From Macrolepiota albuminosa (taxonomy: Eukaryota; Basidiomycota; Agaricomycetes; Agaricales; Agaricaceae): a DNA stretch of 64,000 nucleotides. Where the stretch lies: NCBI GenBank assembly GCA_027475525.1, contig JAMWFC010000066.1, positions 248,001 to 312,000 on the forward strand, read 5' to 3'. Below are positions 35,601 through 46,879 of the stretch, piece after piece (position 1 is the stretch's first letter; each line of letters begins with the position of its first letter). A model generated the notes under the pieces. That model saw nothing but the letters and a program-made list of their open reading frames with translations. It did not search any database and was not told where the DNA came from. The position numbers and the translations under genes were made by a program.

Positions 35601-35805
35601 GGAGGCCAAACAAGCCGAACTCGACCGCAGACAAAAACTCAAGGAAAAGCGTTTGACTACTTTTAGACGCCAGGACCCGGCGACGCCTCCCCCCGACTCA
35701 CCTAGTTCTCCTGAATCGTTGATGAGGACCCCACCGCAACACCACCGGTTGCCCCAGGATGATCAGGAGTCGCCATTAGCTGCCTTATCACGCAAGAAGA
35801 TGTAG
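32620..35805 (+). CDS. FunK1-type protein kinase
   Basis: ATG at 32620 (MSSQLLTVGDTPH). Introns at 33199-33247, 33491-33536, 33935-33987, 34433-34482, 34869-34918 and 34988-35049 give a continuous protein. It has a helical N-terminal region, DRIHVNILMPMG, the catalytic loop IVHRDLSIGNLLI and the metal loop as IMDYDHAKK. The C-lobe has GTLPYMSGEV and HDMESLFWVVV, the fixed phrases of the fungal-specific FunK1 family, which is expanded in Agaricomycetes and probably signals in multicellular development. The tail is basic and Pro-rich. The only lesion is a 77-bp duplication in the third exon; without it that exon is 321 nt, a whole number of codons. Confidence 0.9.
33706..33860. repeat. 77-bp tandem duplication (FunK1 exon 3)
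   Basis: Period 77, exact (ccactgggtcattgatatcg at 33707 and 33784). It disrupts the kinase reading frame. Confidence 0.96.
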
Positions 35806-37679
35806 TAACATGTAGTACATACGAGATCACTTTTCTGTAATTGTCATATATTAATGACCATCGTTGGCTCCATCTATTGGACATCCTTGGGACAGAAGTA
35901 CGCTACTGTACATTGACAATATCAAGTTTTACTCAGGACCATATAACGACAAGGCCGTCAGTTCTGTTGCGCATTGATAGACAAGTTTCATTCAATTTAC
36001 TGCCTCGGTCTCGGCAAGTTCACAACCAAGAGCATACAGTCCCAAGCACAGTCAGCGACCGTCAAAATAGTAACGTGATGCTTTGGGCCGTTGCAACGCA
36101 CGGCATGACCGAGATCTTTTTTTTGTTTGTTTTTTTCTGTCATAGAAAATATCATATTGATTGTAATAGAGTATATATTATTATGTCACTCTGTAGGGTG
36201 CCCTTCAACTGCACAGCCTGTTAGAAATCAAGCCCTGTATAGTCTAAGATCAGATGTATAAGTCAATCCTCAGTCCTTTTTATAATCAACTAATATTTCA
36301 CTGTACCTAAGATCAGATGCACAAGTCAATCTAAGTGTACAGTAGCACCCCTGGCAGGATGGTAAGTGCTTCTTGATGGCACATTTGTGCTGACAGGAAG
36401 TACCCTAACAGCACCAGCTGCACCTTTGGAAAAGAAAGATCTGGATTGGTATGGACTTCCTGAGGCATGTGGAGGATATCAGAGAGAAATGGGAGTTAGC
36501 AACGGAGAAGGAAGCGAAGTTGGACAATGCAGCTTTACAATTCTGATCACATCTCTCTAAGAATCCTGGAATGCAGTGGTAGCTGGGTTATACTCCATGA
36601 CAACATCTAAAGACATAATGTGGCACTCACTGTTTACTGAGACTATCTCATTCTCCAAAAAGCAGAAGGCAGGCATCTCTACCACAGCATTGCAAGCACA
36701 GTGATAGGACCCCATACAGGTTAGGCGCATCAACGGCAGGCTCAGCATTGGCTCCAGAAACCTTGCTGCACTCATTCCGAACTTGGCGCACGTGTTTTAT
36801 CCATTTTAAGCCATTCCTGACAGCCACGCATGACAAGAAATGTACCCAATCAATGATAGCGCTGACGGCAGCAAGGATGACAACTGACAGATGGCATCAG
36901 TCACTAATGACAACACTTAGTGAGAAAGTTGATGATCTATCAAAAACTGATGGACAGCTTGGCATTTGACCTTGGTGGCTGACATCGCTTAGCGCCCCAA
37001 TTTGGCACCTGACATCGCTTAGGTATTTTGACAGACAGAAGGGTGATGGATTGATGGTTTAGCATCACGATCTGCCGTCTGGTGCCACTAAGGGTTTTGA
37101 ATGGACGGTAGGGATCTGAAACCATTGGAGCTACTCATATAAAATTTTCTAGTTTACCGCACTTTGGCGTTATTAGTCACTGGCGACGGTGAACTCCTTG
37201 TAGTATAAAAGTACTTACCGACTTGTACATACATCGCACTTTGGCGTTATTAGTCACTGGCGACGGTGAACTCCTTGTAGTATAAAAGTACTTACCGACT
37301 TGTACATACATCACCAGAGAACAGAGTTTCCTGCTCCCCTTACTCCAGTCTCCCTTACAGTCCAAATTTTATTTACGGTCGGCAACGTCGAAGTCATCGG
37401 CAGTTGCAGACTTTTGCTAACCCTCGACACACTCGTGCCTTGCAGCTACAGCAGGCATTAACGACGCTTAGACCTCGCTAAGCGCTTTACCTTAGCGCTT
37501 GACACTTGCTGACTCCCTTTGCCGACTTTATCTTAATTTCACAGGCGCGTTCTCTGGGACCTGCCCGGGACTCCCCTCATCACTTTTAGCGCACCCAATG
37601 CAAGCTTTTGGTATGGTAACACTATTACTATATTTGTTACTGACCAAACTTTGGGCGTCATCAACAGACAAAGCCAAAG
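35806..37679. other. intergenic with repeats, no supported gene
   Basis: Contains two copies of a short repeat around aagatcagatgyayaagtcaat (about 36246 and 36308), the phrase ctgacatcgcttag twice (36980 and 37011), and a 77-bp duplication. The open frames (36366-36560 and 36748-36969) have no recognisable product; they could be worn copia gag belonging to the remnant downstream. Confidence 0.45.
37158..37312. repeat. 77-bp tandem duplication
   Basis: Period 77, exact (cgcactttggcgttattagt at 37158 and 37235). Confidence 0.96.
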
Positions 37680-38225
37680 TTAGTATATATCAACCTGAAC
37701 TGCCAACAAAATGGCCACACCATAGAAAATTGCTACTGGAGAGGTGGGGAAAAGAAGGGTCAGTTCCTGCCAAACTTTAGGAACAAGAGTAAGATATCTC
37801 AAACCCCATCAACTGAGACACATACCTCTGGAACCCTGCCGGCTGCAAACATTTCAGCATCTACTACTCCACAAAATGCCACCACTCCACAGTCACCCAT
37901 ACAACCCCAAATTACATATATACTATCTGCTACAGTCTACCCTGCAATTACAGGAACTGATCAGTCACAGATTGTGAGATAGTCTGAAGCACATACCTCC
38001 AGAGTAGACATCTCTACATATGCTGATTCAGGGGCAACAGATCACTTCATTGTCGACAAAGGAGTGTTCATGGACTATGAGGAACTGGCTATCCCCATGG
38101 AGAGACATGCAGTGCCTAAAGGGGCTATGTTCTGAGTAGTTGGACAAGGGACTGTCAGGAAGTTATGCAATACCTCACAGGGCTTATTAGAACTTGTCTT
38201 CAAAAATGCCTTATATAAGAAATAT
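37680..38225 (+). pseudogene. copia gag-protease remnant
   Basis: Degenerate zinc knuckle (CQQNGHTIENCYWRGG; the first Cys is lost) followed by a Ser/Thr/Pro linker and a protease start (YADSGATDHFIVDKGVF). Stops interrupt at about 37980 and 38134. No LTR was found. It is a different, more decayed lineage from the element at 24319. Confidence 0.7.
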
Positions 38226-38768
38226 TTAATCATAAATTGAGGTTGTTATGTTAATCAACACATTTGTTGGGTACAATAGGTGAAACTTCCGGAACTGTCC
38301 TTCCAACTTCGCGGATGTATTTATATCATTAGTGTAATGACGAGGGACTTAAATGATATATCAACGTGACGGAAGTGAGTTCTATCAGCAGAAATTGCAG
38401 ACCATATATTTAGATTTTTTGTATATCATGTAAAATACCTATAGCTAGCATCTCTCCATGTAACTAGCTATAGAGCTTTATCAGCCTTGCATTACATCAA
38501 TGTGTATTCAAAAAACATTGTTATAAAAAACAACTAGAATCATGACATCTCGTTCAAAAATCAAGAAACTTTTCGACCTCGGCAATGGGAAGCCGCAAAA
38601 ATCAGTGTCCTTTAACAAATTTGGTCTAGTATTTTCCTGGGGGGAGGGGGAGGGTATACGACCTCCAAATCAGTGGAGTCCGGTCATTACAGAACAAAAA
38701 AGGAAAGAAAAAACAAAGCAAAGAAGGACAGTACACCCTTTAAACCATTACAACATCGCGACCAACAA
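38226..38768. other. AT-rich intergenic, nothing supported
   Basis: A 78-codon + strand frame (38542-38778) lies across the 3' end of the SH3 gene and has no recognisable product. Confidence 0.4.
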
Positions 38769-41700
38769 TTATGAATGAGTCAAAACATGGCCTAAATAAT
38801 CGTCCAAGATCTAAGCACACACACAAAAATCATCAATCACGGCTTTACGACGCCACGGGTCAGAAGACAGTGAAAACGCTGCTTGCTTACCTTGTCCATC
38901 TCTTCCAACTGTTTAAACGTCGGCGCATAAATATCACGAACCCTCGGATGGAGGGCCTGCAGATCCAACGGAGGCCCAAAGAGCAGAGCATCCACAGGGT
39001 GCAGCGGTGGCAGCGGCGTCTTGGGCTTGGCGTCCTTGTACTCGATGATACTCAACATATGCGCGATGCCAAACTCGTCCTGCGGGATGACGAGTCTCCG
39101 TTGTTGTTGCATCTGTGACTGAGGAGACTGCGATTGCGATTGCGACGGGGACTGCGACTGCAACTGAGGATGAGACTGCGACTGAGGATGAGACTGAGAA
39201 TGAGGCGACGGAGACTTGGGCGCCAGCGCCAGCGCCGACCTCGAGCCATCCATCTCATCCTCATTTATAACCTCAGCATCACGCAAAACAGACAACGTCG
39301 CATGGTCCGAAAAGTCCGACATGACAGACGCGATCGAGGGCTGCCTGCGCTCGGTAGCCATAGGCGGCCTCGCCGTGGGCGACAAAGTCCCCATTCGCTG
39401 CCTATCGCCTACAGCAGCAACAGTACCCCCCTCCGTCGTCGTCTGCGGCTTCACTTTCGCCGCTGCGCCTGCGCCTCCTGCAGCGGCACGCACGGGACTC
39501 GTGCTCGTCGACCGCCGCGGCGGAGGCACAGGCGCGTCCGACGCGACGGTATCAGTGTCCACCGAATACTCCGAGATCGACTGCGAGCGCCTAACATCCT
39601 CTCCCTCTCCCTCGCCGTCCCCCTCTCCAGACGACGTAGTAGAAGACACCACATCCCTCCCCACCTCCGCCTCCCTCTCCCTCGTCCTCCCATTCCTAAT
39701 CTTACTCAGCACGCGATTAAGCTTCTCGCCAACGACATCCCTGCGCCCCAACACGCCCTCCAACAAATCGCTTCGATGCGTCGCAAAACTATGCTCGCGC
39801 AGCTCCTCCTCGACGATATCGCTGATATCGTAGACCTCGCCGTCGTTGTCGACGTACGAGTACCGCATGCGGTCCGTCGTGTCATACCGCGAGCTCCGGA
39901 GCATCGTGTTCCCAGGTAAGAGCACGTCCATCCCGCGGTACGAGTTTGTCTGTGCAGAGAGGATCGCGCGCTGCTGGTTCGCCCGTGACGCTTCGCGCTG
40001 CCGCGTGATGATTTCCTGCCGCGACGGCTTGCCGCCGCTGTTGTTACCGTTGCCGCTGTTGCTGTTGTTGTTGTGTTCGTGCAAGGGGCTCGAGGGATCA
40101 GAGACACTCGCGCTGGACGTCGAGTCCCTGTAGAGGTGATGGTGATGCAGCGCGAGCTCGTCAAGCGGCGCAGACATGCGGTGTCTCGATGTCGAATTCC
40201 GATACGTCATCGCGCGGCGCAGGACAAACACAGGGTCGTCGGGGCCGACATCGTCCAGCGACCCAAACACGAAATTCGAGTCCACAGACCGCCTCTTGCT
40301 CGCGAGGGTAGGTCTTTCGGCAGCCTTGAGAGTCGGAGGCCGCGGGAACGCCTCTATCACTCTGCTCGATGGCGCCAACTCCCGTTCTACGAAAAAAAAA
40401 GTCAACTACCCAGACTCTTCCATGCAAACACCAGCAGGGGAGGGGTACCTACCAGGTGAACCAGCAGCAGCACCGACAAACAGTCCATACCTGACGCGAG
40501 TCGAGCTCCTCCTCTTAGTAGACTTATCCTCAATCTCATCGCCTCCATCAACGACGCCCTCTGAGATCCCGAACCTCTCCAGGCCAAGCTCGATGACGTC
40601 CGCGACGGTCGCGTTTTTCGGAAACACGAACACCTTGCGGCGCATATGCGGGGAGACCGTGACGGCGAGCGCGGCGTCCGCCTCGCGGAGTGTATCCTTG
40701 AACACGATGGCCTCCGTCTGCGGGTGGAACACCATGTCCTCGGGGAGGTCGTCGGGGTATATAACGAGCTGCAGCGCGAAGCGCAGCGACGGCGACGTGA
40801 ACCGTTCAGGCGCGACGTTATGCGTCGTCGTCGTCGACACCACGAGGCGCTGCAGCGGCGCCTCGGACGAGTCCCCAAACGACGACTCGGCAATAATCGT
40901 ATCGTCGCCCTCGTCATGGCCCAACACGCTCCCGTCCCGGTCCCGCACGCCGTCCCCCCGCCTATTCAAATAAAACTTGACCGCAGAGTCGTCCGTGAAA
41001 TCATTCATCGCAAGCTTCCTAATCGCAGGATGCATCGACAGATTACTCGCCACCGAACTGATACTGCCCACACTACTCCTCTTCACCTTGGGCATCTCCA
41101 TCGCCTCCTCCACGAGCTGCTCAAAAACGACCAACGGCTTCTCCTCCGGGCGCAACACCGCAAACGCCCCGCCCTCGACCTGCTTAACAGTCAAATAATA
41201 ATACTCCCCCTGCTCCTCACCGCCGCCGCCGCCGCCACCGCCACTCGACAGCCGAAACCGCTGCGTAGCCTGCTTGATGAGCTCCTCAGACGTCGTGCTC
41301 GAGTTGAGCAGCACAGTCTTGAACGTCGCCTCCGTCTGCAGGTTCTTGCCCGCAAACACGCGGATGACGCTGAGCTCCGTCACGGGCCCGCCCGCGTCCA
41401 TCACGCTCTGCGTCAGAATGAGCGAACCAGGCCGCGGCCGCTGCGTCGGGGGCCCGAGCCCCGAGCCGGCGGTCGACGGGCTGTGGTACGAGCTGAGCGC
41501 CGACGCGGACTGCAGCCCGTACGACGGCTGCGCCTCGGGCGGCGAAGACGGCGAGCGGTTGAGGTACTGCTGTGTGTACAGCGCCTGCTGCTGCTGATCG
41601 CGTTGGCGGAGCTGCGACGCGTGCTGCGACACCGCAGACGGACGCTCAGGCGTCTGTAGTGGCGCCTCGTTGCTCCGTTTATTAGGTTCTACAGCCGCAC

Positions 41701-43203
41701 GGAGGTTGTTCAGCGCTTGCTCTTGTTGCTGCTGCATCGCCGTCGCCGTCGTGGGCGATAAAATGGAATCAGCGGTCGACGGACGGGGCCTGAGAGAGTC
41801 ATCTGATAAACGACTGAGCGAATCTCCGCTCTCGCTCGACCCAGCGGACGAGTTCTTATCCTTCTTGTGCTTTATGCTGGGAAAGAAGCGGAACACGCCT
41901 TTTTTTTTCTTATCTCTACCGCTGCCACTTTCGTCGTCGGATTCGCGTTCTTTACGAAGCTTGCCGCCGGAATTAGGCTTGGACAGGCTGACGGAGCTCA
42001 CGGGGGGTCCCATCTTTGCCTTGACATGAGCAGCTGGTTTCCTCGCCTCTTCTTCCTCGCGCGTACGCTGCTGCTGCTGCTGCTGTATGTCGGGATGTGG
42101 CTTGGTTTCCTCGCTTCGGGCTATTGTGGGAGTCATAGTGAGCTTGCGAGTTTCCGTGGCGTCGGCAGGATCAATCTGGAGTTGTTCGCGGGAGCTGGAC
42201 GTGCGCAGGGGCGGCGCCTCTACCATTGTATCGACAGCGTAAATAGGATCCTGGTGTTGAACAGGTTCAGGAGACTGCTGTCGCTGCTGCTGTTGCGGCT
42301 GCGGCTGAACAGGACGCGGGCCGCCGGCTTGCAAGGCAGGAGGCACTGGTGGTGGCTGAGGGGGCTCAGGAGCCGGACCGTCCTCCCAGTTCATAGGCTC
42401 GTCCTGGTCTGGGAGGTCGTCTGGCTGCTCCTCCGCGAGACCGGCGTCCTCGTGCTCCGAGTACTCGAGCCAATCAGACTCGTCGTCGGGGAGGTCAGTT
42501 TCCATGACTTCGTCTTCGCGCCAGATTGCGCGTGGATAGCGCACGACGCCGAAACGAGGGCCGCCGAAGCGGATGTTGCGGCCTTGAGCGTGGCCGCGGG
42601 CACCGAGGGGAAGAGGCGAAGGAGAGTTGTTCGAGGCTTGATCGTGTGCTGCATGGAGGTTTTCGTTGAGCTCGGCTTGGGTTGGGGAAGCAAGCTATGT
42701 AAAAAAAATATGAGGCACAATGTGAGATGGGAAATAATAATAAGACTGACATCGACATTGCGATGTTTGTTGAGCCTGGCAAGACGCTCAAAGGGGGTCT
42801 CGATGTTTTCGGCTGGAATGTAGCCGACCTCTTGAGTCTTGAGGACGCGAACGAGCCACCAGTAGCTGTTGCTGTCGTCCATGAGAAAGAGGCTGTCGCC
42901 CTTGACGACGTTGGCCTGGCCTTCTACGGTAGCAGCGAAGCTGTGCAGCGAGTAGACAAGGTCAAAGTCGATAGATTCGTTGGGTATGGAAAGAGACGAC
43001 GAGCCGTCGTCGTCGTCTGTGTATTCGTCGTGTTCGTCGGCAGAGTCGTCGTCGATGACAGAGGTTTCCTCGTCGTCGGTGTAGGTAGCAGAGGCGGCGT
43101 CTGCATGTGCATGGAGATGGTCGGCGTCATCCTGCTGGATCTGGGCGCGCAGATCAAAAGTGTCCTGACGAGAGGGACGACGGACGTCGACTGGAGGAAG
43201 CAT
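38769..43203 (-). CDS. SH3 scaffold with RA-like folds (Tea4/Bud14-type SH3)
   Basis: Exons 43203-42751, 42694-40453, 40386-38891 and 38810-38769 total 4233 nt (1411 codons with stop). If the last intron (gtaagc...cttag, 38890-38811) is not used, the stop is at 38837. After an acidic N-terminus comes an SH3 domain (LVYSLHSFAATVEGQAN, MDDSNSYWWLVRV, VGYIPAENIETPFERLARLN); the extended ending is typical of Tea4/Bud14 cell-polarity proteins. The middle is poly-Gln/Pro/Ser with a Lys patch. Then come two ubiquitin-fold, RA-like regions: LSVIRVFAGKNLQTEATFKT with a Gly8 run, and RKVFVFPKNATVADVIELGL. The C-terminal exon is Ser/Gln-rich and ends in a conserved-looking segment (LLFGPPLDLQALHPRVRDIY). 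Likely an actin- or Ras-linked polarity scaffold; the RA assignment is tentative. Confidence 0.85.
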
Positions 43204-43236
43204 TCTGGGGATATTATTGGTTGTTTGTCCTGGGCC

Positions 43237-44414
43237 ATGAAGCGACGATCGTTGTGCATCAGGGACTTGGACGTGCACATCCTCGAGGCCGAGCCCGAGG
43301 GTCCGGCCAAGGCGCCGCTGGTGATTCTGCTGCACGGCTTCCCTGAACTCGCCTACTCGTGGCGCAAAGTCATCGCACCCCTGTGTGGCGCAGGCTACCA
43401 CGTCGTTGCCCCCGACCAGCGTGGATACGGCCACACCAAAGCCCGCGACGATGGCCCCATACAATTCACTGACGACCTCGCGCCCTTTCGCATGCTCAAC
43501 CTCGTCGCTGACATTGTCGCTCTCGTCCATGCACTCGATTACTCATCCGTCGCCGCAATCGTCGGCCACGACTTTGGCTCTGCAGTCGCAGGCCACTGTG
43601 CCCTTATCCGTCCCGACATGTTCAAATCCGTCGTCCTCATGAGTGCCCCATACACCGGTCCTCCTGGCCCTGAGTCCCCAATCGCCCAATTATCCCACGC
43701 CCTTGCGTCTCTCTCCCCGCCCCGCAAACACTACGTCGCCTACTACTCCACCCCCGCCGCCAACACCGACATGTCCGACCCTCCCCAGGGTCTCCACGCC
43801 TTTCTCCGTGCATACTACCACGTCAAGAGCGGCGACAACCCCGCCAACGCCCCCCATCGTCTTCCCGACTTCTCAGCTTCCTCACTCGCTCAGCTTCCCC
43901 TGTACTACGTCATGAACCTCCACGAGTCGATGCCCCAGACCGTCCAGCACGACGCGCCCTCCCCCGACCAAGTAGCAGCCAACACCTGGCTCACCGACAC
44001 AGAACTCGCCGTGTATACCTCCGTTTACGCGCAAACCGGGTTCCAAGGCGGCCTCAACAGGTATCGCTGTTTGATCGACCCAAGGTGGTCCGATGACCTC
44101 AGGGTCTTTGCACGCAAGAAGATCGACGTCCCTGCCATGTTTATCTCTGGGCGCAATGACTGGGGCGTATACCAGTTGCCTGGTGCCGTCGACAAGATGC
44201 AGTCAGAGACGTGCACGAAGATGAGAAAGGAGGAGACTGGGGCGTATACCAGTTGCCTGGTGCCGTCGACAAGATGCAGTCAGAGACGTGCACGAAGATG
44301 AGAAAGGAGGATGTCGTTTTGGTCGATGGCGCTGGCCATTGGGTCCAGCAGGAGAACCCGGAGGCTGTAGTCGAATGTTTGATTAGGTTTCTTCAGAGCC
44401 AGGACAATGTCTGA
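43237..44414 (+). CDS. epoxide-hydrolase-like alpha/beta hydrolase
   Basis: Single exon from ATG 43237 (MKRRSLCIRDLDVHILEA). With one 77-bp copy removed it has 367 codons including the stop. Oxyanion motif LLHGFPE, nucleophile Asp in VGHDFGSAVAG, acid Asp in ISGRNDWGVYQ, and base His in GAGHWVQQE: the catalytic set of soluble epoxide hydrolases, which open epoxides to diols. A cap region with several Tyr lies between (RAYYHVK). The start is 33 bp from the divergent SH3 gene start. An alternative is a related haloalkane-dehalogenase-type hydrolase. The duplication at 44158 falls between the acid Asp and the His and would otherwise shift the frame. Confidence 0.88.
44158..44311. repeat. 77-bp tandem duplication (epoxide hydrolase gene)
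   Basis: Period 77, exact (gactggggcgtataccag at 44158 and 44235). Removing one copy restores the frame to the His motif. Confidence 0.96.
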
Positions 44415-44636
44415 ATGTCTGTAACACAAAATGTATCATTAACTTTGTATTTCTTCCCGATAGTATGTCAAGCCGAAGCTCGACTAAAGAGTCTATTGCA
44501 TCCTCTAGGTATCCACAACAGAACCAGATAATTCATAATACAACTGCGCATGTGCACAAATACATCCGACGTTAATCGCCAGTTCATGGGGGGAAAGGTA
44601 AATCCACCATCTTCACATCTCCCCTCCCACTCCCTC

Positions 44637-45571
44637 TCAAACCTCACCACACCCATCCCCCCTTTCATCCCTCCGACTCCTCGCAACGCGATACGGATGA
44701 ACCCCAACACCCCTCCCGATCGCGATCCCACTCCCACTCCCTCTCCAACTCCTACTCCCGCTCCCTCTCCCCTCCCTCTCCCCACGCCGAAACCACTCCA
44801 CCGACCTCCCAAACACAAGCAACGCCTGTCGTTTCCTCTGCGTCACCACGGTGCCTGTGCCTGGTACGAGCTGCGCATGCGCATTTGGGGGCGGGGGTGC
44901 ATGCGGGGACGGGGGTGGGACGAGGAGGATGGCTTGTGCGTCCGCGAGCGCACAGGGTTCTAAGCGGAACCGTGTGGGCGCCGGCACCGGCGCTGGCGGC
45001 GCAGGTGCGGGTGTGGGTACGGGTGTGAAGGGGAGTTGTTGGGCGTACGTGTGCGTGTGCATGGGGAGGGGGGAGATGGAGAGTATAGGTGTGCACGGGG
45101 CGTGTGCGGATGTCGATACAGATGTCGAAGGCTCAGTCGACGACGGCGTAGAAGCACGCGTCGAAGACTCCGACACGGACGCGTCAAAGTCAAAGACCGA
45201 AGGAGACGACGAGCGGGACGAGGCCGGTGATGAACTACATTGATATCCCTGGTATTGAGGTTGTTGTTGTGCTTGGGATTGAGGTTGTCGTTGGAGTTGG
45301 AGTTGGGGTATATGTAAACGCGGACACAACTACGTTATGTAAATCCCATTAACACTCCCAGGAGAAAAGTTTAAAGAACAGAACTGGAACGTACAGTGTT
45401 AGCATCACGGTGAAGGTATTCGTGGTATGTACGCGTAGGTCCATGCACGTGGTGTAAGACCGGGTTGGGAAGACCTAGGGAACGGAGAGGAGGGAGAACC
45501 GGTCGGTCGCGATCGGTGGTGGGTACTGTGTGTTTGGGATTGGGATTGGAAGTAAAGGCAAAGGTATCCAT
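44637..45571 (-). CDS. conserved low-complexity protein, two exons
   Basis: ATG at 45571 (MDTFAFTSNPNPKH), intron 45394-45330 (65 nt), stop at 44637. The first exon and the middle are Pro/Ser/Gln-rich with Ser-Pro runs. Two segments look more constrained: RFRLEPCALADAQAILLVPP, and QALLVFGRSVEW followed by GRGVGVHPYRVAR near the C-terminus. This resembles a small Agaricomycete protein family of unknown function. I cannot name a role. Confidence 0.55.
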
Positions 45572-46879
45572 GGTCGTCGTCGTAGTCGCAGGATCGTAGT
45601 CGTACTCGTACTCGTACTCGTCGACGAAGACGAAGCGAAGAGATAGTAAATCGTTATTGATCAGTAACCACCAGGGCACCGACACAAGAAATATATATAA
45701 AGTCGAAAAAAAAAAACAAAGACAAGGTCCAGTCAGAAGGCTCGAGTAGCGGACCAAAGGACCAAAGGACCAGGGGAAGAGAACTCTTGCTGAATGAGGA
45801 CAACGAAACTTGCTTTATACATCCCAAAAGGACACAAGCCCATAAAGAACTATATGCATAAAGAGATCCAAGAATCTCATTGTCGCTGCTCGAGTACAAA
45901 GCACCGGTTGTTTGTATTCGTGTTCGTTCATTGTTTGGTTCCCTCTATTTGGCTACGCATTGTATTTGTGCATTGTTGTCCCGCAGCAGCAAGGCAGCCA
46001 GGGCATCTGAATCAATCATACGCATCGCCCCTGGCGTTATAATATCAGGAACACAAGAGCGTTGTTGTAGGAGCAACGTTAACGAAATCACATCGTCTGA
46101 GGTCTCCCCGTGCCCCTCATGATCAAATATCGTACTTTGTTTATTGGTGGCGTCACGGCGAACACAGTAGACAACGCATAGACTGTCAGCCTCTACTGGT
46201 CAAGACATTGCGGGGGAGCCCTCTGTGAATTTCATTCTCGCACACCGTGGTCGTGGGGACCACCCCGACGGAAATGCTAATATCGTACTTACTTTACTTC
46301 ACCCGCGACGCATTGTTCGTTGTTTATTTACTTACCCCCGTGGAACTTCCAAAATAGGTCAAAGGGGCACTGTCTGTCTGGATTGTCCCCTTTCACTCAC
46401 CCTCTGTTCCTTTCACATTTTCACTCCGTTGATGTACATAAGTACATAGATCCGCGTGGCTCGTGATCATCCCTCACCACTTGTGTTCGCGGTAAGGTAT
46501 GTATGTCTTTTTACATTATTTCATTATGGATTCTTCGTTCCTTTGTCTTACGATAGACCGTCGTCTGTCGTTAGTTCTCTTAAATTTGTGTTTGTGGTGC
46601 GATTAATGGTAATGTTGATTGGATAGGCATAGGCCTACGTTTACATACATCACGCGTTTTTCGTCCCCTCTCGCCATCCCTATTCTCAAGTACTAATTGT
46701 CCACTCGTAGTCAGTCCATCGTAAGTAGTCAGGTTCGGGGAATCCGCCGCTCGAGAACTCTCGGATTCAAGAAATCGTATTCTCCACTGCGACTTGCGAA
46801 ATATAAATATACGACGAGACTCGGGCAGTGGGTAATTAATGCTCTCCAATGGACGCTGGATGATAAGCTTAAGTATCAT
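45572..46879. other. intergenic, no gene seen
   Basis: The phrase ctttatacatcccaraaggrcac (about 45812) recurs near 50047, so part of this is a dispersed repeat. The open frames are short and unrelated to known proteins. Confidence 0.45.

Noticed and set aside
39134..39919. Arg-rich open frame on the + strand
   Set aside because: Antisense shadow of the GC-rich low-complexity exon of the SH3 gene.
40646..41659. 337-codon + strand open frame
   Set aside because: Antisense to the RA-like region of the SH3 gene; composition (Arg/Leu/His-rich) reflects the complement of real coding sequence.
43204..43530. N-terminal extension of the SH3 protein antisense to the hydrolase gene
   Set aside because: It is the mirror of strongly coding hydrolase sequence (HGFPE region); the ATG at 43203 gives a sensible start.
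43385..43915. Thr/Pro-rich open frames overlapping the hydrolase
   Set aside because: Alternative-frame shadows of the hydrolase coding sequence.
44550..45243. + strand frames rich in Pro/Thr or Gly
   Set aside because: Complement of the low-complexity gene on the - strand, which has an intron with proper ends and constrained segments.
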